Shown here one piece after another: positions 35,097-44,302 of a DNA stretch of 64,000 nucleotides. Origin of the DNA: Thermoplasmata archaeon (lineage in GTDB: Archaea > Thermoplasmatota > Thermoplasmata > Lutacidiplasmatales > UBA184); NCBI GenBank assembly GCA_021802125.1, contig JAKAAX010000002.1, positions 1 to 64,000 on the forward strand, in the 5' to 3' direction. A program made the position numbers and the translations under genes. The notes beneath the pieces are model-generated. The model ran no database searches. It saw only the letters and a list, made by a program, of their open reading frames with translations, and was not told the DNA's origin. Position 1 is the stretch's first letter. Each line of letters begins with the position of its first letter.

Positions 35097-36433
35097 TGCG
35101 CGAAGCGATGAAGGACTCGAACCAACTGGCGGCGAGCTGGCGGAAGGAGGAGAAGTGGCGGGGGATCATCCGCCCCTACAAGGCGGACGACGTCGTCCGG
35201 CTGCGCGGCACCCTCCCGATCCGGTACACGCTCGCGGAGCTCGGGGCGGAGAAGCTCTGGCACCAGATCGCCACCCAGCCCTTCGTTCCGGCCCTCGGCG
35301 CCCAGACGGGGAACCAGGCGGTCCAGATGGTCCAGGCCGGGCTGCCCGCCATCTACGTCAGCGGCTGGCAGGTCGCGGCGGACAACAACGAGGCCGACGA
35401 GACCTACCCTGACCAGAGCCTCTACCCCTCCGACAGCGTCCCGCACCTGGTCCGGCGGATCAACAACGCGTTCAAGCGCCAGGACGAACGCAAGCACGCG
35501 CTGAGCGGCGAGCCCATCGACTGGTTCGCGCCGATCGTCGCCGACGCCGAGGCCGGCTTCGGCGGCCCGCTCAACGCCTTCGAGGTGATGAAGGACATGA
35601 TCGAGGCGGGCGCCGCCGGGGTCCACCTGGAGGACCAGCTCTCGAACGCGAAGAAGTGCGGACACCTGGGCGGGAAGGTCCTGGTCCCGGCCCGCGAGTT
35701 CCTCTGGAAGCTCACCGCGGCCCGCCTCGCGGCGGACGTCATGGACGTCCCCACGCTCCTGATCGCGCGCACGGACGCCCTGAACGCGCGCATCGTGACC
35801 AACGACGTCGACCCCGTCGACCAGCCCTTCCTCAACGGAAAGCGGACGTACGAGGGCTACTACGAGTACAAGGGCGGGATCGAGTGCGCCATCGCGCGCG
35901 GCATCGCCTACGCCCCCTACTCCGACATGGTCTGGTTCGAGACCTCCTCGCCCGACCCGGACGAGGCACGGGCCTTCGCCCAGGCGGTCCACGCCAAGTA
36001 CCCGGCGAAGCCGCTCGCCTACAACTGCTCGCCGTCGTTCCACTGGAAGAAGAAGCTGAGCGACGACCAGATCGCACGGTTCCAGAGCGACCTGGGGGAG
36101 CTGGGCTACAAGTTCCAGTTCATCACGCTCGCCGGCTTCCACTCGCTCAACTACCACATCTTCGAGATCGCCCGCGCCTACCGCTCCCAGGGGATGACCG
36201 CCTACGCCAAGTTCCAGGAGCACGAGTTCGCGGCGGTCCCGCACGGCTACAAGGCCGTCGCCCACCAGGCGTTCGTCGGGACCGACTACTTCGACGAGAT
36301 CGCCCAGGTCATCTCGGGCGGAGAGGCCTCGACCCTCGCGATGGAGGGCTCGACGGAGCGCGAGCAGTTCGACGCCCCGCACTCGAAGCCCGCGGGGGCC
36401 GGGAAGCCGAAGCTCCCGGCGACCGCGCACTGA
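35093..36433 (+). CDS. aceA: Isocitrate lyase
   Basis: 446 residues. Splits isocitrate into glyoxylate and succinate, bypassing the CO2-releasing steps of the citrate cycle. Catalytic signature [11 protein letters not shown] with Cys189; other blocks are [40 protein letters not shown] (Mg site) and [15 protein letters not shown]. Length is close to the bacterial form (about 430). It forms a translationally coupled operon with malate synthase, letting the cell grow on acetyl-CoA-yielding substrates. Confidence 0.95.
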   Translation: MMREAMKDSNQLAASWRKEEKWRGIIRPYKADDVVRLRGTLPIRYTLAELGAEKLWHQIATQPFVPALGAQTGNQAVQMVQAGLPAIYVSGWQVAADNNEADETYPDQSLYPSDSVPHLVRRINNAFKRQDERKHALSGEPIDWFAPIVADAEAGFGGPLNAFEVMKDMIEAGAAGVHLEDQLSNAKKCGHLGGKVLVPAREFLWKLTAARLAADVMDVPTLLIARTDALNARIVTNDVDPVDQPFLNGKRTYEGYYEYKGGIECAIARGIAYAPYSDMVWFETSSPDPDEARAFAQAVHAKYPAKPLAYNCSPSFHWKKKLSDDQIARFQSDLGELGYKFQFITLAGFHSLNYHIFEIARAYRSQGMTAYAKFQEHEFAAVPHGYKAVAHQAFVGTDYFDEIAQVISGGEASTLAMEGSTEREQFDAPHSKPAGAGKPKLPATAH

Positions 36434-36478
36434 ACCGGTCGGGGTGGTAGTCGAGGTCCGGGTCGGGGAGTTCCGAGC

Positions 36479-36510
36479 GGCCTAATGGCCCAACGGCCTA
36501 ATGGCCCAAC
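36479..36510. repeat. Short tandem repeat, two 16-bp units
   Basis: GGCCTAATGGCCCAAC at 36479-36494 and again at 36495-36510, followed by a degenerate partial copy. It lies between the convergent aceA and HD-hydrolase genes. Function unknown; it may be part of a termination region. Confidence 0.6.
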
Positions 36511-36606
36511 CGCCCAACGGCCCGACCCCACCCCCCGTGTGAGGGTCTTCGAGCTCGCCGCCGCTCGGAGCGACCCCCACGCCGGGGGGGGCGCGGGGTG
36601 CTCGGC

Positions 36607-37803
36607 TCAGCCGAGCACGTCCAGGAGCCGGGAGCGGCGTCGGCGCGCCGCGTCCACCAGCCTCGCGGGGACGTAGGCCGCGACGGCCCAGGGGGTGATC
36701 GGTCGTGAGAGGAGGGTGGACCACGCCCCATCGGTCCGGAAGAGGTCGACCACCTTCCCCGCCTCCCAGATCCAGAGGGGATCTCCCCCGGCGGTCGGGG
36801 CCCCGGCGTGCGGAGCCCCCCGGTGGGTCGAGGCGAGGTCGAGGAGGACCTCTCCGGGACGCGCCCCCAGGCGGCGAGCCATCTCGTCCTCGACGCGCCG
36901 CCGCTCGGAAGGGACCTTCGCCAGGCGCAGGAAGCGGGGATCCAAGGGGCCTTCCGATCCCCAGGGGTACGTGAAGGCCCGTTTGTAGAGCTGGCGGACC
37001 TCGAACCTCCGGGCGAACTCCCCCGCCCGCCCCCCTTCTCGCTCGAGGATGGCGAGCAGGGCGGCATCGGTCAGGGCGAGGAGCGGCGCGATGTCGGGGA
37101 AGGAGGGCAGCCGCTCCAGCGCGGACTGCAACATGATCTCGGCGATGCGGACCGTCTTGTTGTAGTAGACCGACGAGTACATCAGCGAACGGGCGAAGAG
37201 GAACCCCTCGACCGCGGGGCGACCCTTCTCCGCGAAGACCAGGTGCCCTCTCTCCTGACGGACCGTCTCGAGCAGCCGGTTCGCGTCGATGAACCCGTGG
37301 GCCACTCCCGTGTAGTGGGCGTCCCGCTGCAGGTAGTCCAGACGGTCGGCGTCGATGGACCCGTGGAGCATCTCGCTGCGGAAGGGACGCGCCCGCGGAC
37401 GAGGAGCGCGGAGCAGCTCGACGACCTCCCGGGAGGAGAGCCCGTGCCGCTCCAGGACCTCAGGGATCGTTCGGGGGTGGTATCCGTCGACGCCTTGCTG
37501 CGGGACCTCGTACGGCTCCGGGACGTCGCCGCGCACGAGCATCGCCGTGACCTCCTCGTGCGAGGTGCCTCCCACCTCCTGGAGCACCCCTTCGAGGGTG
37601 TGGGAGAACGGGGTGTGGCCGAGGTCGTGGAGCAGCCCCGCGATCTCCAGGGGAAGCGCCTCCTCGGGGGAGAGACCGAGCCCGGTCGCCATCGCCCGCG
37701 TCACCCAGAGAACCCCGAGGGAGTGCTCGAGCCGGGTGTGATTGGCCCCGGGGAAGACCAGGTTGGCCAGCCCTGTCTGTCGGATGCCCCAGAGGCGCTG
37801 CAC
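36607..37803 (-). CDS. HD-domain phosphohydrolase
   Basis: 398 residues from the first canonical start (GTG 37803). HD superfamily, dGTPase/SAMHD1-like: NHTRLEHSLGVLWVTRAMA gives the first metal His, LEIAGLLHDLGHTPFSHTLE the H-D pair, and SIDADRLDYLQRDAHYTG the last Asp. These enzymes hydrolyse nucleotides or cyclic nucleotides. The family's conserved N-terminus (K-Y-I-Y-D-P-V-H-G-S-V-P-L-T-G) is encoded in frame just upstream, up to about 37870. No ATG, GTG or TTG lies between it and the in-frame stop at 37912-37914; a CTG at 37905 is the only candidate. The true protein is therefore probably longer than annotated, or a frameshift is present. Confidence 0.75.
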   Translation of the reverse strand: MQRLWGIRQTGLANLVFPGANHTRLEHSLGVLWVTRAMATGLGLSPEEALPLEIAGLLHDLGHTPFSHTLEGVLQEVGGTSHEEVTAMLVRGDVPEPYEVPQQGVDGYHPRTIPEVLERHGLSSREVVELLRAPRPRARPFRSEMLHGSIDADRLDYLQRDAHYTGVAHGFIDANRLLETVRQERGHLVFAEKGRPAVEGFLFARSLMYSSVYYNKTVRIAEIMLQSALERLPSFPDIAPLLALTDAALLAILEREGGRAGEFARRFEVRQLYKRAFTYPWGSEGPLDPRFLRLAKVPSERRRVEDEMARRLGARPGEVLLDLASTHRGAPHAGAPTAGGDPLWIWEAGKVVDLFRTDGAWSTLLSRPITPWAVAAYVPARLVDAARRRRSRLLDVLG

Positions 37804-38107
37804 GAGAGGGTGGGAGAGCAGCTCGAGGGTGGGCCCCGTCAGCGGGACGGAGCCGTGGACCGGGTCGTAGATGTACTTTCGAAGCCCCGCGGCGCGTTTG
37901 GGCAGATCCGGTCACCCCTGGTCGGGTCGTGGGACCCGGACGTGCGACATCAACCTATCTGCCTCCTCGGGAAGCGCGGGGTGGGGCCCGGTCGCGTGGT
38001 CCGCGCGACCGCACCGGCCGGGGCCACGTACCGCTCCCCCGGCCCCCTGAACGAGGGGGGTCCCGAGCCTCCTCCGCGGGCGCAGGGTCTATCGGCGGTG
38101 GTCGAAG

Positions 38108-38115
38108 CCTTAATC
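38108..38115 (+). promoter_or_regulatory. TATA box for the TPR gene
   Basis: CCTTAATC centred about 31 bp upstream of the ATG at 38143; leaderless spacing. Confidence 0.55.
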
Positions 38116-38142
38116 TCGTATCACTGAACTGCTGGAGACGAG

Positions 38143-41100
38143 ATGGTTCAGCCCGCGGGCACGCCAGCCACGCCTGCCCTGGCCAAGGCGCGGCAGTGGT
38201 TCGAGTCGGCCGAAGCCGCCCAGCAGGTGCGGGATTTCAACCGCCAGGTGGACGCGCTCAAGGAGGTCCTGAACCTCGCGCGCGACCGGTTCAACGAGCT
38301 CTCCTACCAGCGGCAGGAGGCGGGGGACCTCCTCGACCGGACCGCGCTCGGGTTCTACCGCCTGTCGATCGGCGACCAGGCTCTCCAGGCCGTGGAGTTC
38401 GCGCTGTCGTTCTCCCCGAACTCCTCCTCGGCGCTCCAGCACAAGGCGATGATCCTCCTCTCGATGAACCAGAACCTGGACCAGGTGCTGAACCTCCTGG
38501 ACCGGGCCTTGTCGGTCAACCCGCATGACAAGGCGATCTGGGCGAGCAAGGGCGACGCGCTGAAGATCCTGGGCCGGCCCCAGGACGCCGTCGAGTGCTA
38601 CCTCCAGGCCCAGCAGCTGGACGCGACGAGCACGCAGTACGTGGACCGGGCGCTGAAGCTCATCCCGGGACATCCGAAGGCGCTGCGGGTGAAGCTCGCC
38701 CTCGCCATGACGTTGGGCGGGGTCAAGCAGGCCACCGAGACGTGCGACCAGCTCCTGCAGTCCAACCCCTCCGACCCCGAGCTCCACTTCACGAAGGCCA
38801 ACCTCCTCGCCTCCTCCGGCGACCTCGCGCCCGCCCTCGACTCGCTCGAAAAGGCCATCCAGCTCAAGCCGGACGACCCCCGCTACCTCTTCCTGAAGGC
38901 CCGGGTCCTCCTCGCGCTCCAGAAGAACGACGAGGCGTTCGCGCTCTACCGCTCCCTCCTGGAGAAGCGGGCGGAGGTCGACCCCGCGCTCCTGCTCGAG
39001 CTCGCCTCGACGCTGGAGACGATGAACCTCCAGTCGGACCTCCTGGTCGACGTCCGGCGGAGGATCAAGGAGCTCGACCCCCGGAACCTCGCGAACCTGC
39101 AGGCGCTGAGGACGCTCGCGCTCAAACAGGACCGCAAGGACGTCGCGATGGAGGCGTGCGAGGCGCTCCTGGTCCTCTCCCCTCACAACCTGGAGGCGGA
39201 GCGGACCCTGGGCGAGCTGCTCTCGGCGACCGGCCAGCTCGAGGGGGCCCTACGCGTCTACCAGGAGATCGTCCAGGCCCACCCCACCGAGGTGGAGGAG
39301 TTCCGCAAGGGGCTGCGCCTCGCCAAGCAGAACCGCAAGGCCCCCTACGTCGTGTTCTTCTCCAGGGCCATCCTCGCGCAGAACGCCTCCGACACCTCGG
39401 CCGCGGAGGAGCTGGCCCAGGCGCTCACCTCCCTGGGGCAGAGGGACGAGTCGCTCCAGGTCTACGACCACATCCTCCGGATCACTCCGGACAACATCCC
39501 CATCCTGCTCCAGAAGAAGGCCCTCCTCCAGACGATGGGGAGGACCGACGAGATCCCCGCCCTCCTGGACCGGATCTTCGAGAAGGACCCCTCGCGCTAC
39601 GACGTCGCGCTGGAGCGCGGGAACCTCTACCTCTCCCGGGCGTACCGCACGGCCGAGAAGGCCCCGGAGCGGAAGGGGCTCGCCACCGAGGCCCTCCGGA
39701 GCTACGAGCGCTCGAGCCTCTCCACCGAGTTCCGCAACGTGAGCCTGCTCGGGGCGGCACGGGCGGCGAAGCTGCTCTCGAACGTGGACCGGGCCGTGGA
39801 CGGGTACAAGGAGTTCCTGGCCGACCCCGCGAACGCGACGCGCGGGGACATCTTCAAGGAGCTCGGCCACACCCTCCGCGAGATCTCCCGGAACGCCGAG
39901 GCGGAGCAGGCCTACGCGAAGGCCATCGAGCTCGGTCGGGAGGACACGGACCTCATCTGGGGGATGGAGGAGGTCCTCGCGGCCCTCAATCAGGATGCGA
40001 AGGCCCTGCACTACGTCGAGATCCTGCTCCAGCGCGAGCCGCAGAACCCGCTGTTCCTCCGGCGGCGGGGGCGGCTCCTGCTCCGCCTCGGACGGAAGGC
40101 CGAGGGCGTCCAGGTCCTGAAGAACGCGCTCTCCCCGCAGGAGCGCGACCCCGTCGCCTACTTCGAGGTGGCGGACGCGCTGAAGGAGCAGGGGGCCTAC
40201 GCCGACGCGCTCCCGTACTACCAGAAGGGCATCCAGCTGGACCCGCAGAACAAGCTGGGGACGCTCTCGCTCGCCGAGACGCTGATGCTCGCGGGACGGT
40301 TCACCGAGGCCGCGACCGCGGTCGACACCCTGCTTCGGACGGACGCCTACGACCTCCGGCCCTGGAAGCTGAGGGCCGACATCTACCGGTCGCTCCAGCG
40401 CGACACGGAGGTGCTCTACTCCCTCAAGGCCATCCTGCTGCTCGAACCGGACAACAACACGGTCTGGGAGGAGAAGTACCGCGTCCACCTGGCGCGCGGG
40501 GAGAAGATCGACGCCTACGAGTGCCTGACGAACCTCCTCTCCCACCCGCCCGAGAAGGGGAACCTGGCGCAGCTCTGGCTGAGCCACGGGGACCTCGCCC
40601 TCGAGCTCGGCAAGACCGACGACGCGCTGCAGAGCTACGAGAAGGCCGTCGCGGCCTCTCCCGAGGTGAAGCTGGAGGTCGCCTACCGGAAGGCGGGCGT
40701 CGAGGAGAAGGAGAGCCGCTTCGCGGACGCGGTCGGGACCCTCGAGGTCTTCGGAAGCCCCCCGTTCCCGGCCGAGGTCGGCCAGGAGCTCGGGAACCGG
40801 GTCCTCCTCATGCGGGGCCGGATCGCCTTCCGCCTGGAGCGGTTCCAGGAGGCCCTCGACATCTTCCAGGACCTCTCGCAGAGGAAGAGCGGGGACACCG
40901 AGATCGCCCTCTGGTTCGTCCGCGCCCTGCTGGAGATGGGGGAGCACGCGAAGGCGAGAGACTTCCTCGAGCAGAACCTGGCCGCCCTCTCCGCCCAACC
41001 GGAGACCTACCTCCACCTCGCCGAGGCCGAGGCGGGCCTGGGGTCGCTGCCCCGCGCCGTCGACGCCTGCATGAAGGGGCTGGAGAAGCACCCCACGAAC

Positions 41101-42663
41101 GTCCTGCTCCTGGTGCGCCTGGGAGAGCTGCAGAGCAAGCAGGAGAAGTGGAGCGAGGCGGCGGACGCCTACGGGCGGGCCCTCTCCGTCGACAGTCAGA
41201 ACGCCGACCTGTTCATGAAGGCCGGGAGCGTCCACGAGAAGCTCCAGCACTCCCACGAGGCGCTCACGGCCTACGAGCAGGCCCTGCGGATCGCCCCGGA
41301 GAACAAGTACGCCCTCGCGAGCCGGGGTCGCGTGCTGCTCGAGCTGGGACGCCCGGAGGAGGGGCTGCAGAGCTTCGAGGCCGCGCTCAAGGTCGACGAC
41401 GGTTTCGAGGCGGCGAAGGAGGGCCGCAAGCTCGCCCAGCAGAAGATCCGGGACCGCCAGATCGAGGGGTTCGGGCGCGAGGCGCTCCTCCTGGAGGCGA
41501 AGCTCAACCGCCCGATCACCAAGAACGACCTGTTCCTCACCCTGCACATCCCCTTCGACCTGCTGGACCCGGTCACCCGCGCCATCTCCCGCAACGTCGA
41601 CGTCGAGGTCCGGGACCTGCCCGAGCAGGAGCTGAAGGACCTGGAGAGCGCGAGCTACCACCTGATCAACGCCGCGCTCGAGCAGCGCGCGGAGATCGTG
41701 GAGAAGCGCGGGCTCACGCTGGCCGACGTGGCCATCCTCTCCCCGCCCAACTACACGCTCGCCCAGCTCCAGAGGCTCTTCGGCTACATGCGGGCGGTCC
41801 TGGAGATGGACATCCGGCCCGAGAACCTCTCCCTCACCCCCGATGTCGAGGAGCTCGCCCGCCGGGCCCTTGGGCTTCCCCCGGAGGAGCGGACCCCGTT
41901 CCGGCTCGTCCGGAACCTCCGCGTCGGGCTCTACAAGGCGCGTCTCATCAAGGCCGTGGAGAGCGTCGGCTCGGCCGTCCACGCTCCGCTCCCCTCCCTG
42001 CGGATCACCGAGTACGGGGCGCGGCCCGCTCCCCCACCGCCCTCGACGCCCCTCCCGCAGCAGCAGCAGAGCCCGCCCTCCTCCCCTCCCTCCCAGGGGA
42101 ACCCCGCGGGAAGCTCCTCCTCGTACGCTCCCTCCTACAGCACGACGCCCTCCCAGGGAGGCTACGGCTCGCCCCCCGCCCCCTATTCGTCGCAGCAGGC
42201 CTCCTCCCAGTCCATGCCGCCCCCCGGGGGGCCCGCGCTCCCGAACACCGCCGCCCCCGTCGCCTCGTCCGTGGGAGGACCCCCACCGTCCCCGCCCTCC
42301 GGTCGACCGTCGGGCCCGGTCTCCGACCTCAGCTCCGCGCCCCAGGGAGCCCGGTGTTCCGGCTGCGGAGGGCTCGCGCAGTACCGCCACACCTGCGGCG
42401 CCTCGGTCTGCCAGCACTGCGTGGTGCAGTTCGGCAGCTGCCCGCGCTGTTCCCTGACGCTCACCCTGCCTTCCGCGCCCACGACCCAGGAGGCCAGCAT
42501 CCCGGGCGGGCAGGACCGGATCGAGATGCCCCTCGCGCTGCTCGCCGTATCCTCCCGGGACGACGACTCCGGGACCGTCTCGACCCGCGGAAAGCACGGG
42601 GGAGGCCGCAGCGGCGGCCGGGACTCCCGGCGCGAGTCCCGCGACGAGGATGCGAGGTTATAG
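38143..42663 (+). CDS. Giant TPR-repeat protein with C-terminal zinc-binding module
   Basis: 1506 residues. About 1150 residues are tandem tetratricopeptide repeats (for example AIWASKGDALKILGRPQDAV, SYEKAVAASPEVKLEVAYRK, AADAYGRALSVDSQNADLFM), forming a long superhelical scaffold. A non-TPR domain follows (about 1150-1290, with NRPITKNDLFLTLHIPFDLL). Next comes a Pro/Ser/Gln-rich disordered linker, then a Cys-rich module at about 1404-1436 (CSGCGGLAQYRHTCGASVCQ, then CVVQFGSCPRC), and a charged tail. No signal or membrane helix is seen, so it is probably cytosolic. TPR scaffolds bind other proteins, and the zinc ribbons of the following genes suggest shared partners. The start at 38143 fits the TATA box. 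Confidence 0.75.
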   Translation: MVQPAGTPATPALAKARQWFESAEAAQQVRDFNRQVDALKEVLNLARDRFNELSYQRQEAGDLLDRTALGFYRLSIGDQALQAVEFALSFSPNSSSALQHKAMILLSMNQNLDQVLNLLDRALSVNPHDKAIWASKGDALKILGRPQDAVECYLQAQQLDATSTQYVDRALKLIPGHPKALRVKLALAMTLGGVKQATETCDQLLQSNPSDPELHFTKANLLASSGDLAPALDSLEKAIQLKPDDPRYLFLKARVLLALQKNDEAFALYRSLLEKRAEVDPALLLELASTLETMNLQSDLLVDVRRRIKELDPRNLANLQALRTLALKQDRKDVAMEACEALLVLSPHNLEAERTLGELLSATGQLEGALRVYQEIVQAHPTEVEEFRKGLRLAKQNRKAPYVVFFSRAILAQNASDTSAAEELAQALTSLGQRDESLQVYDHILRITPDNIPILLQKKALLQTMGRTDEIPALLDRIFEKDPSRYDVALERGNLYLSRAYRTAEKAPERKGLATEALRSYERSSLSTEFRNVSLLGAARAAKLLSNVDRAVDGYKEFLADPANATRGDIFKELGHTLREISRNAEAEQAYAKAIELGREDTDLIWGMEEVLAALNQDAKALHYVEILLQREPQNPLFLRRRGRLLLRLGRKAEGVQVLKNALSPQERDPVAYFEVADALKEQGAYADALPYYQKGIQLDPQNKLGTLSLAETLMLAGRFTEAATAVDTLLRTDAYDLRPWKLRADIYRSLQRDTEVLYSLKAILLLEPDNNTVWEEKYRVHLARGEKIDAYECLTNLLSHPPEKGNLAQLWLSHGDLALELGKTDDALQSYEKAVAASPEVKLEVAYRKAGVEEKESRFADAVGTLEVFGSPPFPAEVGQELGNRVLLMRGRIAFRLERFQEALDIFQDLSQRKSGDTEIALWFVRALLEMGEHAKARDFLEQNLAALSAQPETYLHLAEAEAGLGSLPRAVDACMKGLEKHPTNVLLLVRLGELQSKQEKWSEAADAYGRALSVDSQNADLFMKAGSVHEKLQHSHEALTAYEQALRIAPENKYALASRGRVLLELGRPEEGLQSFEAALKVDDGFEAAKEGRKLAQQKIRDRQIEGFGREALLLEAKLNRPITKNDLFLTLHIPFDLLDPVTRAISRNVDVEVRDLPEQELKDLESASYHLINAALEQRAEIVEKRGLTLADVAILSPPNYTLAQLQRLFGYMRAVLEMDIRPENLSLTPDVEELARRALGLPPEERTPFRLVRNLRVGLYKARLIKAVESVGSAVHAPLPSLRITEYGARPAPPPPSTPLPQQQQSPPSSPPSQGNPAGSSSSYAPSYSTTPSQGGYGSPPAPYSSQQASSQSMPPPGGPALPNTAAPVASSVGGPPPSPPSGRPSGPVSDLSSAPQGARCSGCGGLAQYRHTCGASVCQHCVVQFGSCPRCSLTLTLPSAPTTQEASIPGGQDRIEMPLALLAVSSRDDDSGTVSTRGKHGGGRSGGRDSRRESRDEDARL

Positions 42664-42763
42664 GGGTGGACGCTCGGCCCTGCCCCCTTCCCTCGCGACA
42701 AGCTCGACCCGAGTACCATTATGAAGGGGTGAACCCCTTACAATCGGGTTAAGGCGGGTTTCG

Positions 42764-43342
42764 ATGAGCAATCTCAAGGCCGAGGCGCAGGTCGCCAAGA
42801 CCGGGGCCACCATCAGTGGCTTCGCCATCGCAGGGGTCCTGGTCGCGATCCTCGTCCTGGTGGGCATCGCCATCTACATCTCCTTCCCCGGGGTCAACAA
42901 CCACTTCCTCGGGCTGGTCGCGATCGGGTTCCTGGGGCTCGTCGTCTCGGTCCTCGCGGTCGTGGTCCAGTCCATGAGCCGGGACCCCGCCATCTCGCGC
43001 GCGGCGTCGGCCGGCTCCTTCTGGTTCGGGGTCGCGGTCCTCCTGGGCGCGGGCCTGGTCTCGCCGGACGGGGCGTTCCACGGCGGGAGCTGCCCCGCGA
43101 ACGGCACGGGCGGGGCGGCCTGCCAGGTGACCTTCGACTCGATCCGGCTGGTCTACATCATCATCATCCTGTTCATCGCCGTGGCTGGGCTCCTCTACAT
43201 GCGCTGGCAGCTCCAGGGACGGGCGAGCGACCTCACCCGGGAGTCCAACCGCGTCGCGTGGCGCGCGAAGACCGGCGTCACGACCGGGGCCACCGGTGCC
43301 CCCTCGGCGAACGACCCCCGTTCCAATCCCCCCGCGAGGTAG
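42764..43342 (+). CDS. Polytopic membrane protein, unknown function
   Basis: 192 residues with four predicted transmembrane helices: SGFAIAGVLVAILVLVGIAI, FLGLVAIGFLGLVVSVLAVV, SFWFGVAVLLGAGLVSPDG and LVYIIIILFIAVAGLLYM. A short external loop between helices 3 and 4 carries two Cys (GGSCPANGTGGAACQ), possibly a disulfide. The C-terminal 45 residues are cytoplasmic, basic then Gly/Ala/Pro-rich. I do not recognise the family. It opens the zinc-ribbon/SPFH cluster, 10 bp before the next gene, and is therefore a candidate membrane anchor for that complex. Confidence 0.6.
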   Translation: MSNLKAEAQVAKTGATISGFAIAGVLVAILVLVGIAIYISFPGVNNHFLGLVAIGFLGLVVSVLAVVVQSMSRDPAISRAASAGSFWFGVAVLLGAGLVSPDGAFHGGSCPANGTGGAACQVTFDSIRLVYIIIILFIAVAGLLYMRWQLQGRASDLTRESNRVAWRAKTGVTTGATGAPSANDPRSNPPAR

Positions 43343-43352
43343 GAGATCTCTC

Positions 43353-44219
43353 ATGGCCATGAGCAACCCCGAACTGTCTGCAACGACCGGACCGAAGTTC
43401 TGCTCCCAGTGCGGCGGCCCCCTCGGTGCGGGCGCCAAGTTCTGCCCCGGATGCGGGAGTGCCGTCGGGAGCGCCGCGGCGTCCGCGCCTGCGGCCCCTT
43501 CCGCGGCCGCGGGGACCCCCCCGGCCTCCTCATCCCCAGCCCCCCCGCCGCCGGCGGCCGCGCCTCCGCAGGACCCGGGCTACAGCTCCTCTCCGCCTCC
43601 ACCCCCTCCCCCGCCGCCGCCCGCCGCGGCCGGCCCCTCGGGCCCCAACCCCTACGGCGCTCCGCCCGTCGCGCCCTCCTCCCCCGCGGGCAACGACATC
43701 CGCGGCCGGGTGGACCAGGACCGCGGGATCCTGAAGAAGCTCCAGTTGCTCATTCCCGGCTTCCGTGGGTACCGTCAGGGCGAGGACATCCGGGCGGCCG
43801 ATTCGCTCCTGCGGATCCAGGTGGCCGACCGGCTGGTGACCGCGATGACCCAGATCGACAGCCTCCGCTCCGGGATGGCCCGGGACGGGGTCATGGCCGG
43901 ACTGGTCGCTCTGGGAGGGCTCCGCAGCGAGTTCCAGCGATTGGAGGGCCAGATCCGCCACGCGGAGGGGGGCTACAGCGGCATCTCCTCCACGATCAAG
44001 GTCACACCTCAGACGCTGGACAACCTCTACCAGCGCGACTGGACGTTCGTCGCCTCGGGCGACCAGGTCCTGCAGACCCTGGCCTCGCTCCAGCAGGCCG
44101 TCTCGACCAAGGACTCCGGTCAGATCAACAGCACCTGCGACACCCTCCGGGCCAACCTGAAGGCCCTCGAGGTCTCCTTCAGCCAGCGGATGGAAGCGGT
44201 GGAGGGGATCCTCCAGTAG
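43353..44219 (+). CDS. Zinc-ribbon protein with coiled helical domain, partner of SPFH gene
   Basis: 288 residues. A double-Cys zinc ribbon at the start (FCSQCGGPLGAGAKFCPGCG), about 85 residues of Ala/Pro-rich linker including a run of ten Pro, then a helical domain starting RGRVDQDRGILKKLQLLIPG. It contains IPGFRGYRQGEDIRAADSLL; to my recollection a similar P-G-x-x-G-Y-(K/R)-x-x-E-x-R-x-x-D segment occurs in bacterial proteins coded beside SPFH/stress genes. The rest is probably a helical bundle. The start at 43353 follows a GGTAGGAG SD. With its neighbours it looks like a subunit of a membrane-associated complex. The function is not established. Confidence 0.6.
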   Translation: MAMSNPELSATTGPKFCSQCGGPLGAGAKFCPGCGSAVGSAAASAPAAPSAAAGTPPASSSPAPPPPAAAPPQDPGYSSSPPPPPPPPPPAAAGPSGPNPYGAPPVAPSSPAGNDIRGRVDQDRGILKKLQLLIPGFRGYRQGEDIRAADSLLRIQVADRLVTAMTQIDSLRSGMARDGVMAGLVALGGLRSEFQRLEGQIRHAEGGYSGISSTIKVTPQTLDNLYQRDWTFVASGDQVLQTLASLQQAVSTKDSGQINSTCDTLRANLKALEVSFSQRMEAVEGILQ

Positions 44220-44302
44220 GAGGATGGACCGGCGCCCAATAGGACCGTTCAGGACACGACAGGAAAGGAAGATCACCAGTTCGAGGAGGAAGAAGAGCAC
44301 CC

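Noticed and set aside
39250..42597. A long minus-strand frame opposite the TPR gene
   Set aside because: Antisense shadow with Leu/Asp/Val/Arg-biased composition and no domain.
38595..42752. A second long plus-strand frame inside the TPR gene
   Set aside because: Product is Arg/Pro/Gly-rich with no repeats, whereas the other frame gives clean TPR units.
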